Assembly (NCBI RefSeq): GCF_001437125.1
Contig: NZ_JQCA01000022.1
Span: forward strand, 1-41,941
Source of the DNA: Levilactobacillus paucivorans
GTDB lineage: Bacteria > Bacillota > Bacilli > Lactobacillales > Lactobacillaceae
Direction of reading: 5' to 3'
Length of the DNA stretch: 41,941 nucleotides
The position numbers and the translations under genes were made by a program. This document shows, piece by piece, positions 33,942 to 41,899 of this stretch. Positions within the stretch are counted from its first letter, which is position 1. Every line of letters starts with the position of its first letter. Below the pieces are notes generated by a model, which was not told where the DNA came from, searched no databases, and saw only the letters and a program-made list of their open reading frames with translations.

Positions 33942-34123
33942 CCGCCTGCGGCTGTCAGGGATTCCGCCTGCTGTGGGGACGCTTCAGCCCTCTGGGCTTC
34001 TCGCTCGATTTGAAGCCCCGCCAGAGGCGCGGGTCTTCAAAGTCGCCCGTGATGTAAGGCCGAGAAACCCGCTCGGTCTTACATCACCGCCACGGCCGGC
34101 TGCATCCCTGACCTCCTCCGGCT
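33942..34123 (+). repeat. Structured intergenic element, copy C
   Basis: 182-bp family member 17 bases past the xpkA terminator T run. 5' hairpin CCGC/GCGG (33942-33951); outer stem GTCAGGGAT (33954-33962)/ATCCCTGAC (34104-34112); hairpin AGCCC/GGGCT; second hairpin as in copy A; third hairpin with perfect GTGATGTAA/TTACATCAC plus GCCGAG/CTCGGT; tail CTCCGGCT (34116-34123). Against copies A and B, two outer-stem pairs change on both sides (C-G to T-A, G-C to A-T), keeping pairing. Confidence 0.87.
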
Positions 34124-34275
34124 AGGTAGATGCCTGATTCAAAATAGCGATCAAAGTCGGCTACCGTGCAATCTCGAACTGGCCACTAGTAAGCTGAAGT
34201 TGAAAAATTGAAATTCATTTTTTCTGCCGGTCAGTTGAGTACCTGCTATACTGAGTAAAAACTGAGGTGAGTGGC

Positions 34276-34815
34276 ATGCACGTAGAGATTAAGCCGTTAA
34301 CAACGGCAGACGTCCCAGACTTCTGGAAACTGGCTTACAGTGATCCGCAGGCAGAATGGACGAAGTGGAATGGCCCTTATTTTCGAGACGAGTTGCCGAG
34401 TCGTTCGGCCTTTATTGAGCAGATTGCCGCAGAGAAGTTCATTGGTCATCCGGAACGTCAGGTGATCTGGGTGGATGGTCAGATGGCGGGGATGGTTTCC
34501 TACAACTTTGAAGATGGGGCCTTACAGCGCTGGCTGGATGTCGGCATTGTTATCTATCGCTCGGATGAGTGGCATCGGGGGATCGGGCGGCAGGCCCTGA
34601 CCCAGTGGCTAGACTGGCTGTGGACGCAGACGGACTTGCCACACATTGGCCTGACGACCTGGTCGGGGAATGCACGCATGTGTCGGCTGGCATCTCGGCT
34701 GGGCCTCAAGGAAGAGGCCCGGGTGCGTCAGGTGCGTTACTGGCAGGGTCGGTACTGGGATTCTGTGAAGTATGGGTGTCTGCGCGAGGAATGGCTGACC
34801 CGAAATAAGGTATAA
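34276..34815 (+). CDS. GNAT-family N-acetyltransferase (RimJ/RimL-like)
   Basis: Acyltransferase of 179 aa. Acetyl-CoA-binding segment VGIVIYRSDEWHRGIGRQALTQWLDWLW (about 92-118), then IGLTTWSGNARMCRLASRLGLKEEARVRQVRYWQGRYWDSVKYGCL, the usual ending of RimJ/RimL-type enzymes. ATG 34276 follows GAGGTGA by 5-7 bases; the GTG at 34267 overlaps that site. Standing alone after element C. Acceptor substrate unknown. Confidence 0.83.
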   Translation: MHVEIKPLTTADVPDFWKLAYSDPQAEWTKWNGPYFRDELPSRSAFIEQIAAEKFIGHPERQVIWVDGQMAGMVSYNFEDGALQRWLDVGIVIYRSDEWHRGIGRQALTQWLDWLWTQTDLPHIGLTTWSGNARMCRLASRLGLKEEARVRQVRYWQGRYWDSVKYGCLREEWLTRNKV

Positions 34816-34946
34816 TCGGTCAACTTTACCCGGTTAAATTGGCTTAATCATAAAAATTGTTAGAATCACGATCCTTTTCAGTTGACCTAAAGCCGACTCT
34901 AGGTAGTAGACTGAACTTGTTAATAAAATTAGGAGCGTGATTTTGG

Positions 34947-35786
34947 ATGACAAAAACATGGTTAATTACGGGGACTTCCACTGGCTTCGGAAAATCTTTG
35001 TCGATTTACTTAGCCCAACAAGCTGACGTGAACTTGGTGGCGACAGCTCGTCACACGGATCAATTGAGTTACCTGGACCAATACGATCACGGCCAAATTT
35101 TAAAGCAGACCTTGGACGTGACCAAGGCCGATGAGATTGCGGCCGCGGTCAAGGCGACCACGGAAAAGTTCGGCACTCTCGACGTTTTGATTAATAACGC
35201 CGGTCTCGGCTACTTTGGAACCTTTGAAGAAAGTGACCGCGACGCCGTTCGTTACATGTTTGACGTGAACGTCTGGGGTTTGGTTGATATGACCCGTGCC
35301 GTCTTACCAACGATGCGGGCGCAAAAGTCAGGGATTGTGATTAACTTCTCCTCCATCGCTGGCTTGGCTTCCTTCCCAACGCTGTCCTTCTACAATGGGA
35401 CGAAGCATGCGGTTGAAGGGATCACGGATGCCATGGCTCAAGAAGTGGCGGACCAAGGGATTAAGCTCATGCTGATCGAACCTAGTGGTTTCCGGACCGA
35501 CTGGGCGGGGCGTTCTTCCCAGAAGGCCATGCCAACGATCGACGCCTACAAGCAATTCACGGCGAACATCGAAGGTAGTGCCAGTGATGCTCACCATGAG
35601 GCCGGCGATCCCGATAAGGCTGCGGCAATTATTTACGATCAAGTGACGAACCATGCCGCTGACCTGCCACTGCACTTGCCATTGGGTAAGTTTGCCTCAG
35701 ATACGGCGATTGCCAAGTACGAAAAGTCCTTGGGTGAATTCAAGGCAGAACGCGATCTTTCCATTTCTGCCGATCAACCAGAATAA
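34947..35786 (+). CDS. Short-chain dehydrogenase/reductase
   Basis: NAD(P)-dependent oxidoreductase of 279 aa. Rossmann motif WLITGTSTGFGKSLS (about 5-19), LINNAGLGYFG (about 80-90), catalytic Ser in INFSSIAGLASF (about 132) and YNGTK with Tyr and Lys (about 149-153). IEPSGFRTDWAG follows. The classical SDR fold with a long C-terminus is typical of uncharacterised reductases of lactobacilli. Ribosome site AGGAG 11 bases from ATG. Terminator immediately after. Substrate unknown. Confidence 0.87.
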   Translation: MTKTWLITGTSTGFGKSLSIYLAQQADVNLVATARHTDQLSYLDQYDHGQILKQTLDVTKADEIAAAVKATTEKFGTLDVLINNAGLGYFGTFEESDRDAVRYMFDVNVWGLVDMTRAVLPTMRAQKSGIVINFSSIAGLASFPTLSFYNGTKHAVEGITDAMAQEVADQGIKLMLIEPSGFRTDWAGRSSQKAMPTIDAYKQFTANIEGSASDAHHEAGDPDKAAAIIYDQVTNHAADLPLHLPLGKFASDTAIAKYEKSLGEFKAERDLSISADQPE

Positions 35787-35803
35787 GTGAAAATGAAACG
35801 TTG

Positions 35804-35839
35804 GAAGTCGTGGCCCAGTTGGGGGACACGGCTTCTTTT
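35804..35839 (+). terminator. Terminator of the SDR gene
   Basis: GAAGTCGTG (35804-35812) pairs with CACGGCTTC (35827-35835), followed by TTTTT. Confidence 0.85.
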
Positions 35840-35893
35840 TATCCTATGATTGATTGTGCGGGTGTGGTATAACTAAACCATTAGAGGAAAACG

Positions 35894-36586
35894 ATGGGGG
35901 ACGAGGAGATGCGTTGGGGACGCGCAATTGTATTAATCGTTTTAGTAGGCGCTTTATTAGTGGGACTTGGGTACCGCAGTGGTCAATTTCCACAGTTGTC
36001 GGCAGCCGTCGACCATGCCAGAGCGGAGATGCCCTTTCAACAGCGAAAACGGGTGACGACGAAGGCTTCCTCACTCGATGTGCCCAAGTCCGATACACCG
36101 GTCGTGGATATCGTCCAGGGGATGGACTTGTCGAAAACTTACTATTACAGGTTCAGTGATAATATGCCGGCCGGGGGTAAACAAGCGTTTGCCGATGCCG
36201 TTAGCATTTATAATCAGACGGGGACCGTTCACCTGGTCGCCAACTCCGGCTGGTCCGGGGCGGGTCACAATCGGATTACCTTTTCCATCTATCATAAGCG
36301 GATGAAAAAACATGCCGAAATGCTTGAGTTGGGTCATGGGGGTCCGAAGATCATCCAGACCAGTGACTTTCTCGGCACGAAGACCGTCAATCACGCGGAG
36401 GCCAGTCTTAACGGGGACTATGATGCGGCTTTTAATGACGATGTTGCGGTGCACGAACTGGGACACGCGTTGGGGTTAGCCCACAGCAAGTCCAAGCATT
36501 CGGTGATGTACCCACTGACTCACGGGCAAACGAAGTTGGCTCCGAGTGACGTGAAAAGTTTGAAACTTATCTACAATCAGCAATAA
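35894..36586 (+). CDS. Membrane-anchored or secreted metzincin-type zinc protease (M10-like)
   Basis: Predicted surface protease of 230 aa. A hydrophobic N-terminal segment (about 10-26, AIVLIVLVGALLVGLGY) is a signal or membrane anchor. The catalytic part carries the extended zinc site HELGHALGLAH (His187, Glu188, His191, His197) followed by SKSKHSVMYP with the Met-turn Met205. That is the metzincin/matrixin pattern. The upstream segment TYYYRFSDNMPAGGKQAFADAVSIYNQ fits the matrixin substrate-cleft strand region. ATG 35894 has AGAGGA 5 bases upstream; ATG 35909 lacks spacing. Target unknown. Confidence 0.85.
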   Translation: MGDEEMRWGRAIVLIVLVGALLVGLGYRSGQFPQLSAAVDHARAEMPFQQRKRVTTKASSLDVPKSDTPVVDIVQGMDLSKTYYYRFSDNMPAGGKQAFADAVSIYNQTGTVHLVANSGWSGAGHNRITFSIYHKRMKKHAEMLELGHGGPKIIQTSDFLGTKTVNHAEASLNGDYDAAFNDDVAVHELGHALGLAHSKSKHSVMYPLTHGQTKLAPSDVKSLKLIYNQQ

Positions 36587-36591
36587 TGTTA

Positions 36592-36641
36592 AGAGCACCT
36601 GGATCGGTCATGAGAAATGGCTGATTCGGGTGCTCTTTTTA
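36592..36641. terminator. Bidirectional terminator between M10-like and MFS genes
   Basis: AGAGCACC (36592-36599) pairs with GGTGCTCT (36629-36636). An inner GATCGGTCAT/ATGGCTGATTC pairing adds to the stem, and TTTTT follows on the plus strand. Confidence 0.8.
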
Positions 36642-36642
36642 G

Positions 36643-38025
36643 TTATTTGGCGATCTTGCGGTGACTCAGGAACCAAGCTGGAATAGCCGTCACAGCAATG
36701 AAACCCACGGACCACAGGAAGGCGGTCTGGTAGGCCGCGGTCAGGCCCACCTTGGGTAATTCGTGTTGGATAATGGTGGCGAGGACCGCGGTTCCCATGG
36801 CCCCACCGATGTTTTGCAGCATCCGGGTGGCGGTAGTGGCTTCGGCAACTAAGGCTTGTGGTACCCCGGTATAGCTGTCAGCCATGACCGGAATCGTCAG
36901 GCCACCTTGGCCGATCCCCCGGACGAAGAGAGTCAACAGAACCAGCCAGGTGCTGGTCTTGGCGGTAAAGAAGACGAAGGGTAAGGTTCCCACGATAGCA
37001 ATGGCGATGGCAGCTAGGACGACCCAGCGGGCCCCAATGCTGTCGGTGAGTTTACCAATCTGCCCTCGAACGACGAGCAACCCGATACCTTGCGCGATCA
37101 GGTAGGTTCCGGACCAGACGACGCTTAAGCCCCGGCTGTTTTGAAGATAGAGGGGCAGAAGGAACATGGCGCCGTTAACTGCGATACCCGAAAGCATTAG
37201 GATAATGGCGGAGGCGTCAAAGGTCGGCGACTTGAAGAGTTGGAGGCTGACCAAGGCCTTTTGAGGCAGGAAGAAAGCGTAGAGCACGTAGCCGATCAGA
37301 AAGGCCAACGCCAGTAATAGGGGCGTCAGGACCTTCAGAGAGGTGAAACTATCACCGGTGCTGAAACGCGTGATCCCAATAATGGAAGACGTGAAGAGGC
37401 CGGCTAACAGGACGAGACTGGGGATGTCGAGGTGCTTGCCACGACGAACGGCCGGGAAACTTGGCATCTTCCAAGCCAGGAGAACTAATGAGATGAGAAC
37501 CAATGGAATATTAATCAGGAAGATCCAGTGCCAGTTCAACGTTTGAATCAGATAACCTCCAACAGTGGGGCCCAAGATGGGAATCAGGACGGCTGGCATG
37601 CCCACGATGGCCATGAGCTTGCCGAGACCATTCCCCCCGGCAACCTGAACGATGAGGGTGGTAATCAGAGGGACAATGAAGCCGGCTGCGGCACCTTGGA
37701 TGACGCGGCCGACAATCAGCAGTGGCAACGTAGTGGCCCAGCTGGAGACGATGGACCCCAGAAGAAAAACCACCAAGGCCCACAGGTAGAGGTGCTTACC
37801 ATTGAACCAGTTGCTGGCCCAACCAGCGACCGGGACGGCGATGCCCATGGCGAGAACGTAGCTCGTGGTGATCCACTGAATGGCGTTGACGGAAACGTTT
37901 AACGACTTCATAATGGTGTCTAGAGCAACGTTGGTCATGGTGGTATCGAGAAGTGGAGCAATGGCCCCAACGACCAGGAATAGCGCGACTTGAATGATTC
38001 TTTTAGTTGAAGTTTGTGAATTCAT
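36643..38025 (-). CDS. MFS drug exporter, DHA2 (EmrB/QacA) type
   Basis: Integral membrane antiporter of 460 aa with about fourteen hydrophobic segments. LDTTMTNVALDTIMKSLNVSVNAIQWITTSYVL is the DHA2 start, VIQGAAAGFIVPL the helix-4 region and GMPAVLIPILGPTVGGYLI the antiporter motif C. The ATG at 38025 has AGGTGA 5 bases upstream and is preferred to the GTG at 38034. It is divergent from a TetR gene across a palindrome, so it is probably derepressed by a drug-like ligand. Substrate unknown. Confidence 0.9.
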   Translation of the reverse strand: MNSQTSTKRIIQVALFLVVGAIAPLLDTTMTNVALDTIMKSLNVSVNAIQWITTSYVLAMGIAVPVAGWASNWFNGKHLYLWALVVFLLGSIVSSWATTLPLLIVGRVIQGAAAGFIVPLITTLIVQVAGGNGLGKLMAIVGMPAVLIPILGPTVGGYLIQTLNWHWIFLINIPLVLISLVLLAWKMPSFPAVRRGKHLDIPSLVLLAGLFTSSIIGITRFSTGDSFTSLKVLTPLLLALAFLIGYVLYAFFLPQKALVSLQLFKSPTFDASAIILMLSGIAVNGAMFLLPLYLQNSRGLSVVWSGTYLIAQGIGLLVVRGQIGKLTDSIGARWVVLAAIAIAIVGTLPFVFFTAKTSTWLVLLTLFVRGIGQGGLTIPVMADSYTGVPQALVAEATTATRMLQNIGGAMGTAVLATIIQHELPKVGLTAAYQTAFLWSVGFIAVTAIPAWFLSHRKIAK

Positions 38026-38048
38026 GATGGTCACCTACATTTCAAATT

Positions 38049-38064
38049 AGATACGGACGTATCT
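38049..38064. promoter_or_regulatory. Palindromic TetR operator between MFS and tetR genes
   Basis: AGATACG (38049-38055) and CGTATCT (38058-38064) form perfect 7-bp arms with a 2-base centre, in a gap of only 96 bases between divergent start codons. Typical of a TetR-family site controlling both genes. Confidence 0.7.
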
Positions 38065-38121
38065 TATATTTAAAGATGGTACACGCCTTTTAACCAAAAA
38101 ACAAGGGAGAGCAAGTCGATT

Positions 38122-38715
38122 ATGGCGGAAAAGAAGAAACGACGTCGTGGCGCCGAACTTGAAGCGGCGATTTTAACGGCGGCTTGGGATCAATTACAGG
38201 CTAAGGGGTATCGTGACCTAACCATTGAGGGCGTAGCGGCCGCAGCCGCGACGACTAAGACGGTCCTATACCGGCGTTGGCCGGATAAGGCGCGTCTGGT
38301 GATTGCTGCGCTGAGTAAGTTTGGTGAGATGCCCAGCTACCAGGGAGTGGATACTGGGAGCCTCCGTGGCGATCTGCTCGATCTCTTCGGCCAGATGGCG
38401 GCCGTGCTGGCAAAGCTGCGAATGGGAACGTTACGGGGGATCTTAGCCGATCGGTTGGATAAACTGGATTTAGGGCAACTCATGGGTAAGGCGAATACCA
38501 GTCATACGGTGAAGGAGCTCATTCACCCCATGTTGGATCGGGCCGCGGCCCGCGGCGAAATTGCCAGTGCCGACCAACCAGAACGGGTCGTGACGCTTCC
38601 CGGAGTGTTGCTGATTAACGAGGTGATCGGCCAACGGCAATTGACCGTGGCGGCTCAAGTGGCCATTGTTGATGAGATTTTGTTGCCGGTATTTCAGTCG
38701 GTCGCAGCTAAATAG
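38122..38715 (+). CDS. TetR/AcrR-family regulator of the MFS exporter
   Basis: Repressor-like protein of 197 aa with a basic N-terminus (MAEKKKRRRG). TetR helix-turn-helix: LTIEGVAAAAATTKTVLYRRWPDKARLV (about 33-60), the RRWPDK variant that often goes with a TetR C-terminal ligand domain of the 16-type. Ribosome site AAGGGAG about 12 bases upstream. It shares the palindrome at 38049 with the divergent DHA2 exporter. Ends at a strong bidirectional terminator. Confidence 0.87.
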   Translation: MAEKKKRRRGAELEAAILTAAWDQLQAKGYRDLTIEGVAAAAATTKTVLYRRWPDKARLVIAALSKFGEMPSYQGVDTGSLRGDLLDLFGQMAAVLAKLRMGTLRGILADRLDKLDLGQLMGKANTSHTVKELIHPMLDRAAARGEIASADQPERVVTLPGVLLINEVIGQRQLTVAAQVAIVDEILLPVFQSVAAK

Positions 38716-38769
38716 AAAAAACAACCGTGATCCTATCGAGAATTGACTCGAGGGATCGCGGTTGTTTTT
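38716..38769. terminator. Bidirectional terminator between tetR and the PRD regulator
   Basis: AACAACCGTGATCC pairs with GGATCGCGGTTGTT, with flanking A and T runs and an inner TCGAG/CTCGA stem. It serves both convergent genes. Confidence 0.9.
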
Positions 38770-38771
38770 GA

Positions 38772-40835
38772 TTAGGCTTCAGCCATTAAGGTCACGAGTT
38801 CAGACTTGCGTTCTGAATGGATCAAGGTTTCATACTTGTCGTCATCTTCGAGAATATCAAGTAAATCGCTGAGTGCCTTTAAATGTTGCTTTTCACGCTT
38901 CGGCGCTAGGCAGATGATGGTGGTAATGGTTTTGTCTCCCATCTTGACTGGGTGTTGTAGTTCTAAGAGGGACATCCCCAGCTTGTGAATCTTGCTAGAT
39001 GGGGCGGAGTGAGCTAACAAGACGCCGCCTTTGACAATCATGAAGGGACCATTCTTTTCTAGTTTCCGGATGATTTCAGTGACGTAACTCTTGTCGACGT
39101 AGTCACCACTCAGAAGCGGAAGGAAGGATCGTTGAATCGCTTGTTTCCAAGTCAAGATCCGCGAGGTGACGTGGATGTGATCTGGTGTCAGAAGTTCTTG
39201 AATGGATGGCCGATGATTGCTATCTACGACATCTTGGGGATCGTTTGCAGCAGTGTCGCCGCTAAAGTAAGCCTGGAGCTTACGTGAAAGTGCGCGAGGG
39301 TTCGGAATCATGACGTCGTTAGAGATAATGTCCATGACATCATTTGTCATTTTGGTGGCATCCAGGGTACCCAGTAGCCCGACTTTATGAAGCGCCTTGT
39401 CGATTTGGGCGAAGTCATTATCCGTTGGAATACTTTGAACCGTGAGCTTAGGGGTATCTTGTGTAGTCTCTACGTCAATTGTTGAAATGATGAGCTTGGC
39501 ATGAACTAGTGGTTCAAGCCGATCAAATTCTCTTAGGCTCAGGGGATGAGAGAATCTAATCTGGCTGTACTTGCGCTTTAAGGTTTGCTGAAGAAAGTAG
39601 GAGGTGCCCACGCCGCTGGAACAAATGAGGAAAACATCGACGTTGGGATTGAAGGTTGACGTGTTGCTAAGGTAGCTGGTCTGGCCACCAAAGTAGGTGG
39701 TTAAGAGGGCTAACTCATCACTCGATAATGTTTTATGCATGAAGTCTTCAAAAGGTTGAACTGCATAACTGGTTAAGGTCATCAGTTCTTGATAGTCACG
39801 TTTGATATCTTCAAGGTTGGCTGCGCGATAAGGAATTCCGGCCATGACTCGCTGGTAGGTCGTAATCAGGTGAGCTTTCAATCCGTTTCTGAGGTTAGGC
39901 GTGCTTACCTCGGCACCAGAGATGCTATTGAAGCGGCTGATAATTTCATTAACTAAGATGTCGGCGGGGAAGTTCTCCGTGAATGCCCAGTGGGCCACGC
40001 TCTTGGTTTGCGCACTATAAATGATATCGCGGAAGAAGGTAACCTCATCAATTGAAACGGGGATCTCATAGTGCGTCATCAGGTTGGTAATCCAGTCGTT
40101 GACGACCTTGTCGCCAGGTGTCACGTGGTCTGGAGAACTAGTCAGAGTCAATGTGGGATTGAGCTGAATTCGCTTCAAGCACCACGACAGGAAGGTAGCG
40201 AGTAATTCGAGAGAGTTGTCGCTGAAGATCACCCGGCTTGCGCGCTGTAGGGTAATGAGCTCACCGATTAAGTAACGGTAATGGGCCCCATGCATCTCGT
40301 TAATAATCAATGGATTATTATGCAAACTGACCTGTTCACAGACCCATAAACGCTTTTCTCTTTCATTACCGATTAAGCGCTTACCATTTTTGTCATTGAT
40401 AATTTCAAAATTTTCGGGTAAATGTTCACGGACCCCTTGAATATCATTGATGACCGTGTTCTTTGAAACCCGAAAATATTTTGCGAGTTTTATTAGTGAA
40501 ACGTGGTCCTTGTTTTGAATGAGGAACCAAATGATGAGGTCGCGTCGCGAATATTTATTCGAGTAGGCAATGGGATAATCATCTTCCTCGAGGTTGTCGT
40601 AATGTCGCAGAGCTTCCTTAGTCTCGGGCGGCAAGAAATACTGACTCTGCGCGAGTTTGGCGATGCGGTCGAGTTGCATTTCATCGAGCTGCTTGTTAAA
40701 ACTCGTAATCCAGTAGAAGGCACTTCTTCTGGAGATCTTGAACTCCATTTCAATGTCTTTGATATTAATGTAGTCGTGTTCAATGAAATACGTCGCAAGT
40801 AAATTGATTCTCTTTTTATGGCTAATAACGATCAA
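38772..40835 (-). CDS. PRD-containing PTS activator (MtlR/ManR type)
   Basis: Transcriptional activator of 687 aa controlled by PTS phosphorylation. Order: N-terminal helix-turn-helix segments (about 5-130, INLLATYFIEHDYINIKDIEMEFKISRRSAFYWI and VSLIKLAKYFRVSKNTVINDIQGV); two PRD domains (about 170-390); an EIIB-like domain FLICSSGVGTSYFLQQTLKRK with Cys405; and a C-terminal EIIA-fructose-like domain with His609 in VKGGVLLAHSAP. The start is TTG 40835, set by AAGGAGG 8 bases upstream; the longer frame overlaps the divergent promoter and PTS gene. It is divergent from the PTS genes, its likely targets. Confidence 0.85.
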   Translation of the reverse strand: MIVISHKKRINLLATYFIEHDYINIKDIEMEFKISRRSAFYWITSFNKQLDEMQLDRIAKLAQSQYFLPPETKEALRHYDNLEEDDYPIAYSNKYSRRDLIIWFLIQNKDHVSLIKLAKYFRVSKNTVINDIQGVREHLPENFEIINDKNGKRLIGNEREKRLWVCEQVSLHNNPLIINEMHGAHYRYLIGELITLQRASRVIFSDNSLELLATFLSWCLKRIQLNPTLTLTSSPDHVTPGDKVVNDWITNLMTHYEIPVSIDEVTFFRDIIYSAQTKSVAHWAFTENFPADILVNEIISRFNSISGAEVSTPNLRNGLKAHLITTYQRVMAGIPYRAANLEDIKRDYQELMTLTSYAVQPFEDFMHKTLSSDELALLTTYFGGQTSYLSNTSTFNPNVDVFLICSSGVGTSYFLQQTLKRKYSQIRFSHPLSLREFDRLEPLVHAKLIISTIDVETTQDTPKLTVQSIPTDNDFAQIDKALHKVGLLGTLDATKMTNDVMDIISNDVMIPNPRALSRKLQAYFSGDTAANDPQDVVDSNHRPSIQELLTPDHIHVTSRILTWKQAIQRSFLPLLSGDYVDKSYVTEIIRKLEKNGPFMIVKGGVLLAHSAPSSKIHKLGMSLLELQHPVKMGDKTITTIICLAPKREKQHLKALSDLLDILEDDDKYETLIHSERKSELVTLMAEA

Positions 40836-40852
40836 CAGTTGTACCTCCTTAA

Positions 40853-40866
40853 TGTAAACGATACCA
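40853..40866 (+). promoter_or_regulatory. cre site of the PRD activator gene
   Basis: TGTAAACGATACCA fits TGTAANCGNTNNCA exactly. It lies just upstream of the ribosome site of the minus-strand activator gene. Confidence 0.65.
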
Positions 40867-40957
40867 ATAGCATACCATTCAGTGAAGATTAAAAAAGAGT
40901 GAGCTTGTCCAATTTTTGCACTTTCCAGGTGAATCAACTTGCCTTTTTGCATTTTCG

Positions 40958-40971
40958 TGTAAGCGCTATCA
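40958..40971 (+). promoter_or_regulatory. cre site of the PTS operon
   Basis: TGTAAGCGCTATCA fits TGTAANCGNTNNCA exactly. It lies 33 bases before the EIIA start, overlapping or just after the likely promoter, so CcpA repression is expected. Confidence 0.7.
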
Positions 40972-41004
40972 TTGTTCTTGTAGAAAGGAACGAGGTGAAC
41001 AGGG

Positions 41005-41469
41005 ATGAACAATGTCGCTAATTTTGTTGACGTAGTTACAGCGTTTGATATCGATGCAGATTCTAAGGAAGAAGCCATCAAAGCCGTAATTACTAAACTG
41101 GACGCAGCTGGTAAGTTATTGGATAAAGAAAAGTTTCAAGCCGACGTCTTTGCTCGGGAAGCGGAATTACCTACTTATATTGGTTTTGGATTTGGGTTAC
41201 CACATTCTCAGAGTGATTACGTTAAGGACGCTACAATCGGAATTGGGAAACTAACCCACCCGGTAGAGTGGAATGACGGAAAGAAAGCCGATTTTATTTT
41301 TCTGATTGCCGTACCTTATGGTGGAAAAGAAAATACGCATCTTAAAATCTTAGCAAATCTTTCACGGTTACTGATGCATGATGACTTTCGAGACAAACTT
41401 CGGAGCACATCTGAAACAGAGGTTCGAGATTTGTTAATGGCTAGTCAAAACCCTCACAGGAGTGAATAA
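41005..41469 (+). CDS. PTS fructose/mannitol-type EIIA component
   Basis: Cytoplasmic phosphocarrier of 154 aa that accepts phosphate from HPr and passes it to EIIB. The active site is His67 in GFGFGLPHSQS, the EIIA-Fru signature. Other family segments are DSKEEAIKAVITKLDAAG (about 19-36) and PYGGKENTHLKILANLSRLL (about 109-128). First gene of a PTS operon. Its stop (41467-41469) lies one base before the EIIC start, so the two are coupled. The EIIB component must be beyond the window edge or elsewhere. Sugar not determined. Confidence 0.9.
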   Translation: MNNVANFVDVVTAFDIDADSKEEAIKAVITKLDAAGKLLDKEKFQADVFAREAELPTYIGFGFGLPHSQSDYVKDATIGIGKLTHPVEWNDGKKADFIFLIAVPYGGKENTHLKILANLSRLLMHDDFRDKLRSTSETEVRDLLMASQNPHRSE

Positions 41470-41470
41470 C

Positions 41471-41899
41471 ATGGCTGAAAATGCAAGCAAGAAAAAGCAG
41501 AGTTGGTGGGCACCAGCGCAAAAGCACTTGATGACCGCGACCGGGTACATGATTCCCTTCGTTGTTGCCGGTGGTATTATCTTCGCACTTGCCGTAATGC
41601 TGAGTGGGAAACCATCAGTTCCAACCACAGGGAACCTTGGAAAATTAGCTTCAATTGGTTCCGCCGGGTTGGCATTGTTTATCCCCGCTTTAGGTGGTTA
41701 CATCGCCTTCAGTATGGCCGACCGTCCTGGTTTAGCACCTGGTTTCATTACCGCATACTTAGCGACTCAGATTCATGCCGGGTTTATCGGTGGGATTATC
41801 GGTGGTATCATGGCCGGATTCGCCGTTAAGTACTTAAAGAAAATCAAAGTTCCAAATAATTATCGGACATTAACGACTATCTTCCTTTCCTCGATTTAA
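41471..41899 (+). pseudogene. PTS fructose-type EIIC, 3'-truncated by an IS-like end
   Basis: Only the first 142 residues of a membrane permease of about 350 are present. The start ATG 41471 has AGGAG 9 bases upstream. Visible: HLMTATGYMIPFVVAGGIIFALAVML (helix 1), GLALFIPALGGYIAFSMADRPGLAPGFITAYLATQ, IGGIIGGIMAGFAVKYLKKIKVP and NYRTLTTIFLSSI, all typical of EIIC-Fru. The frame then meets TAA at 41897, right where the IS-type end begins. The break is therefore an insertion (or assembly) junction and not the natural end. Confidence 0.85.

Noticed and set aside
2725-34123. Reading the five structured elements as CRISPR repeats or ordinary terminators
   Set aside because: Copies are kilobases apart, 180-190 bp long with multi-branched pairing, lack T runs at their ends and are in both orientations.
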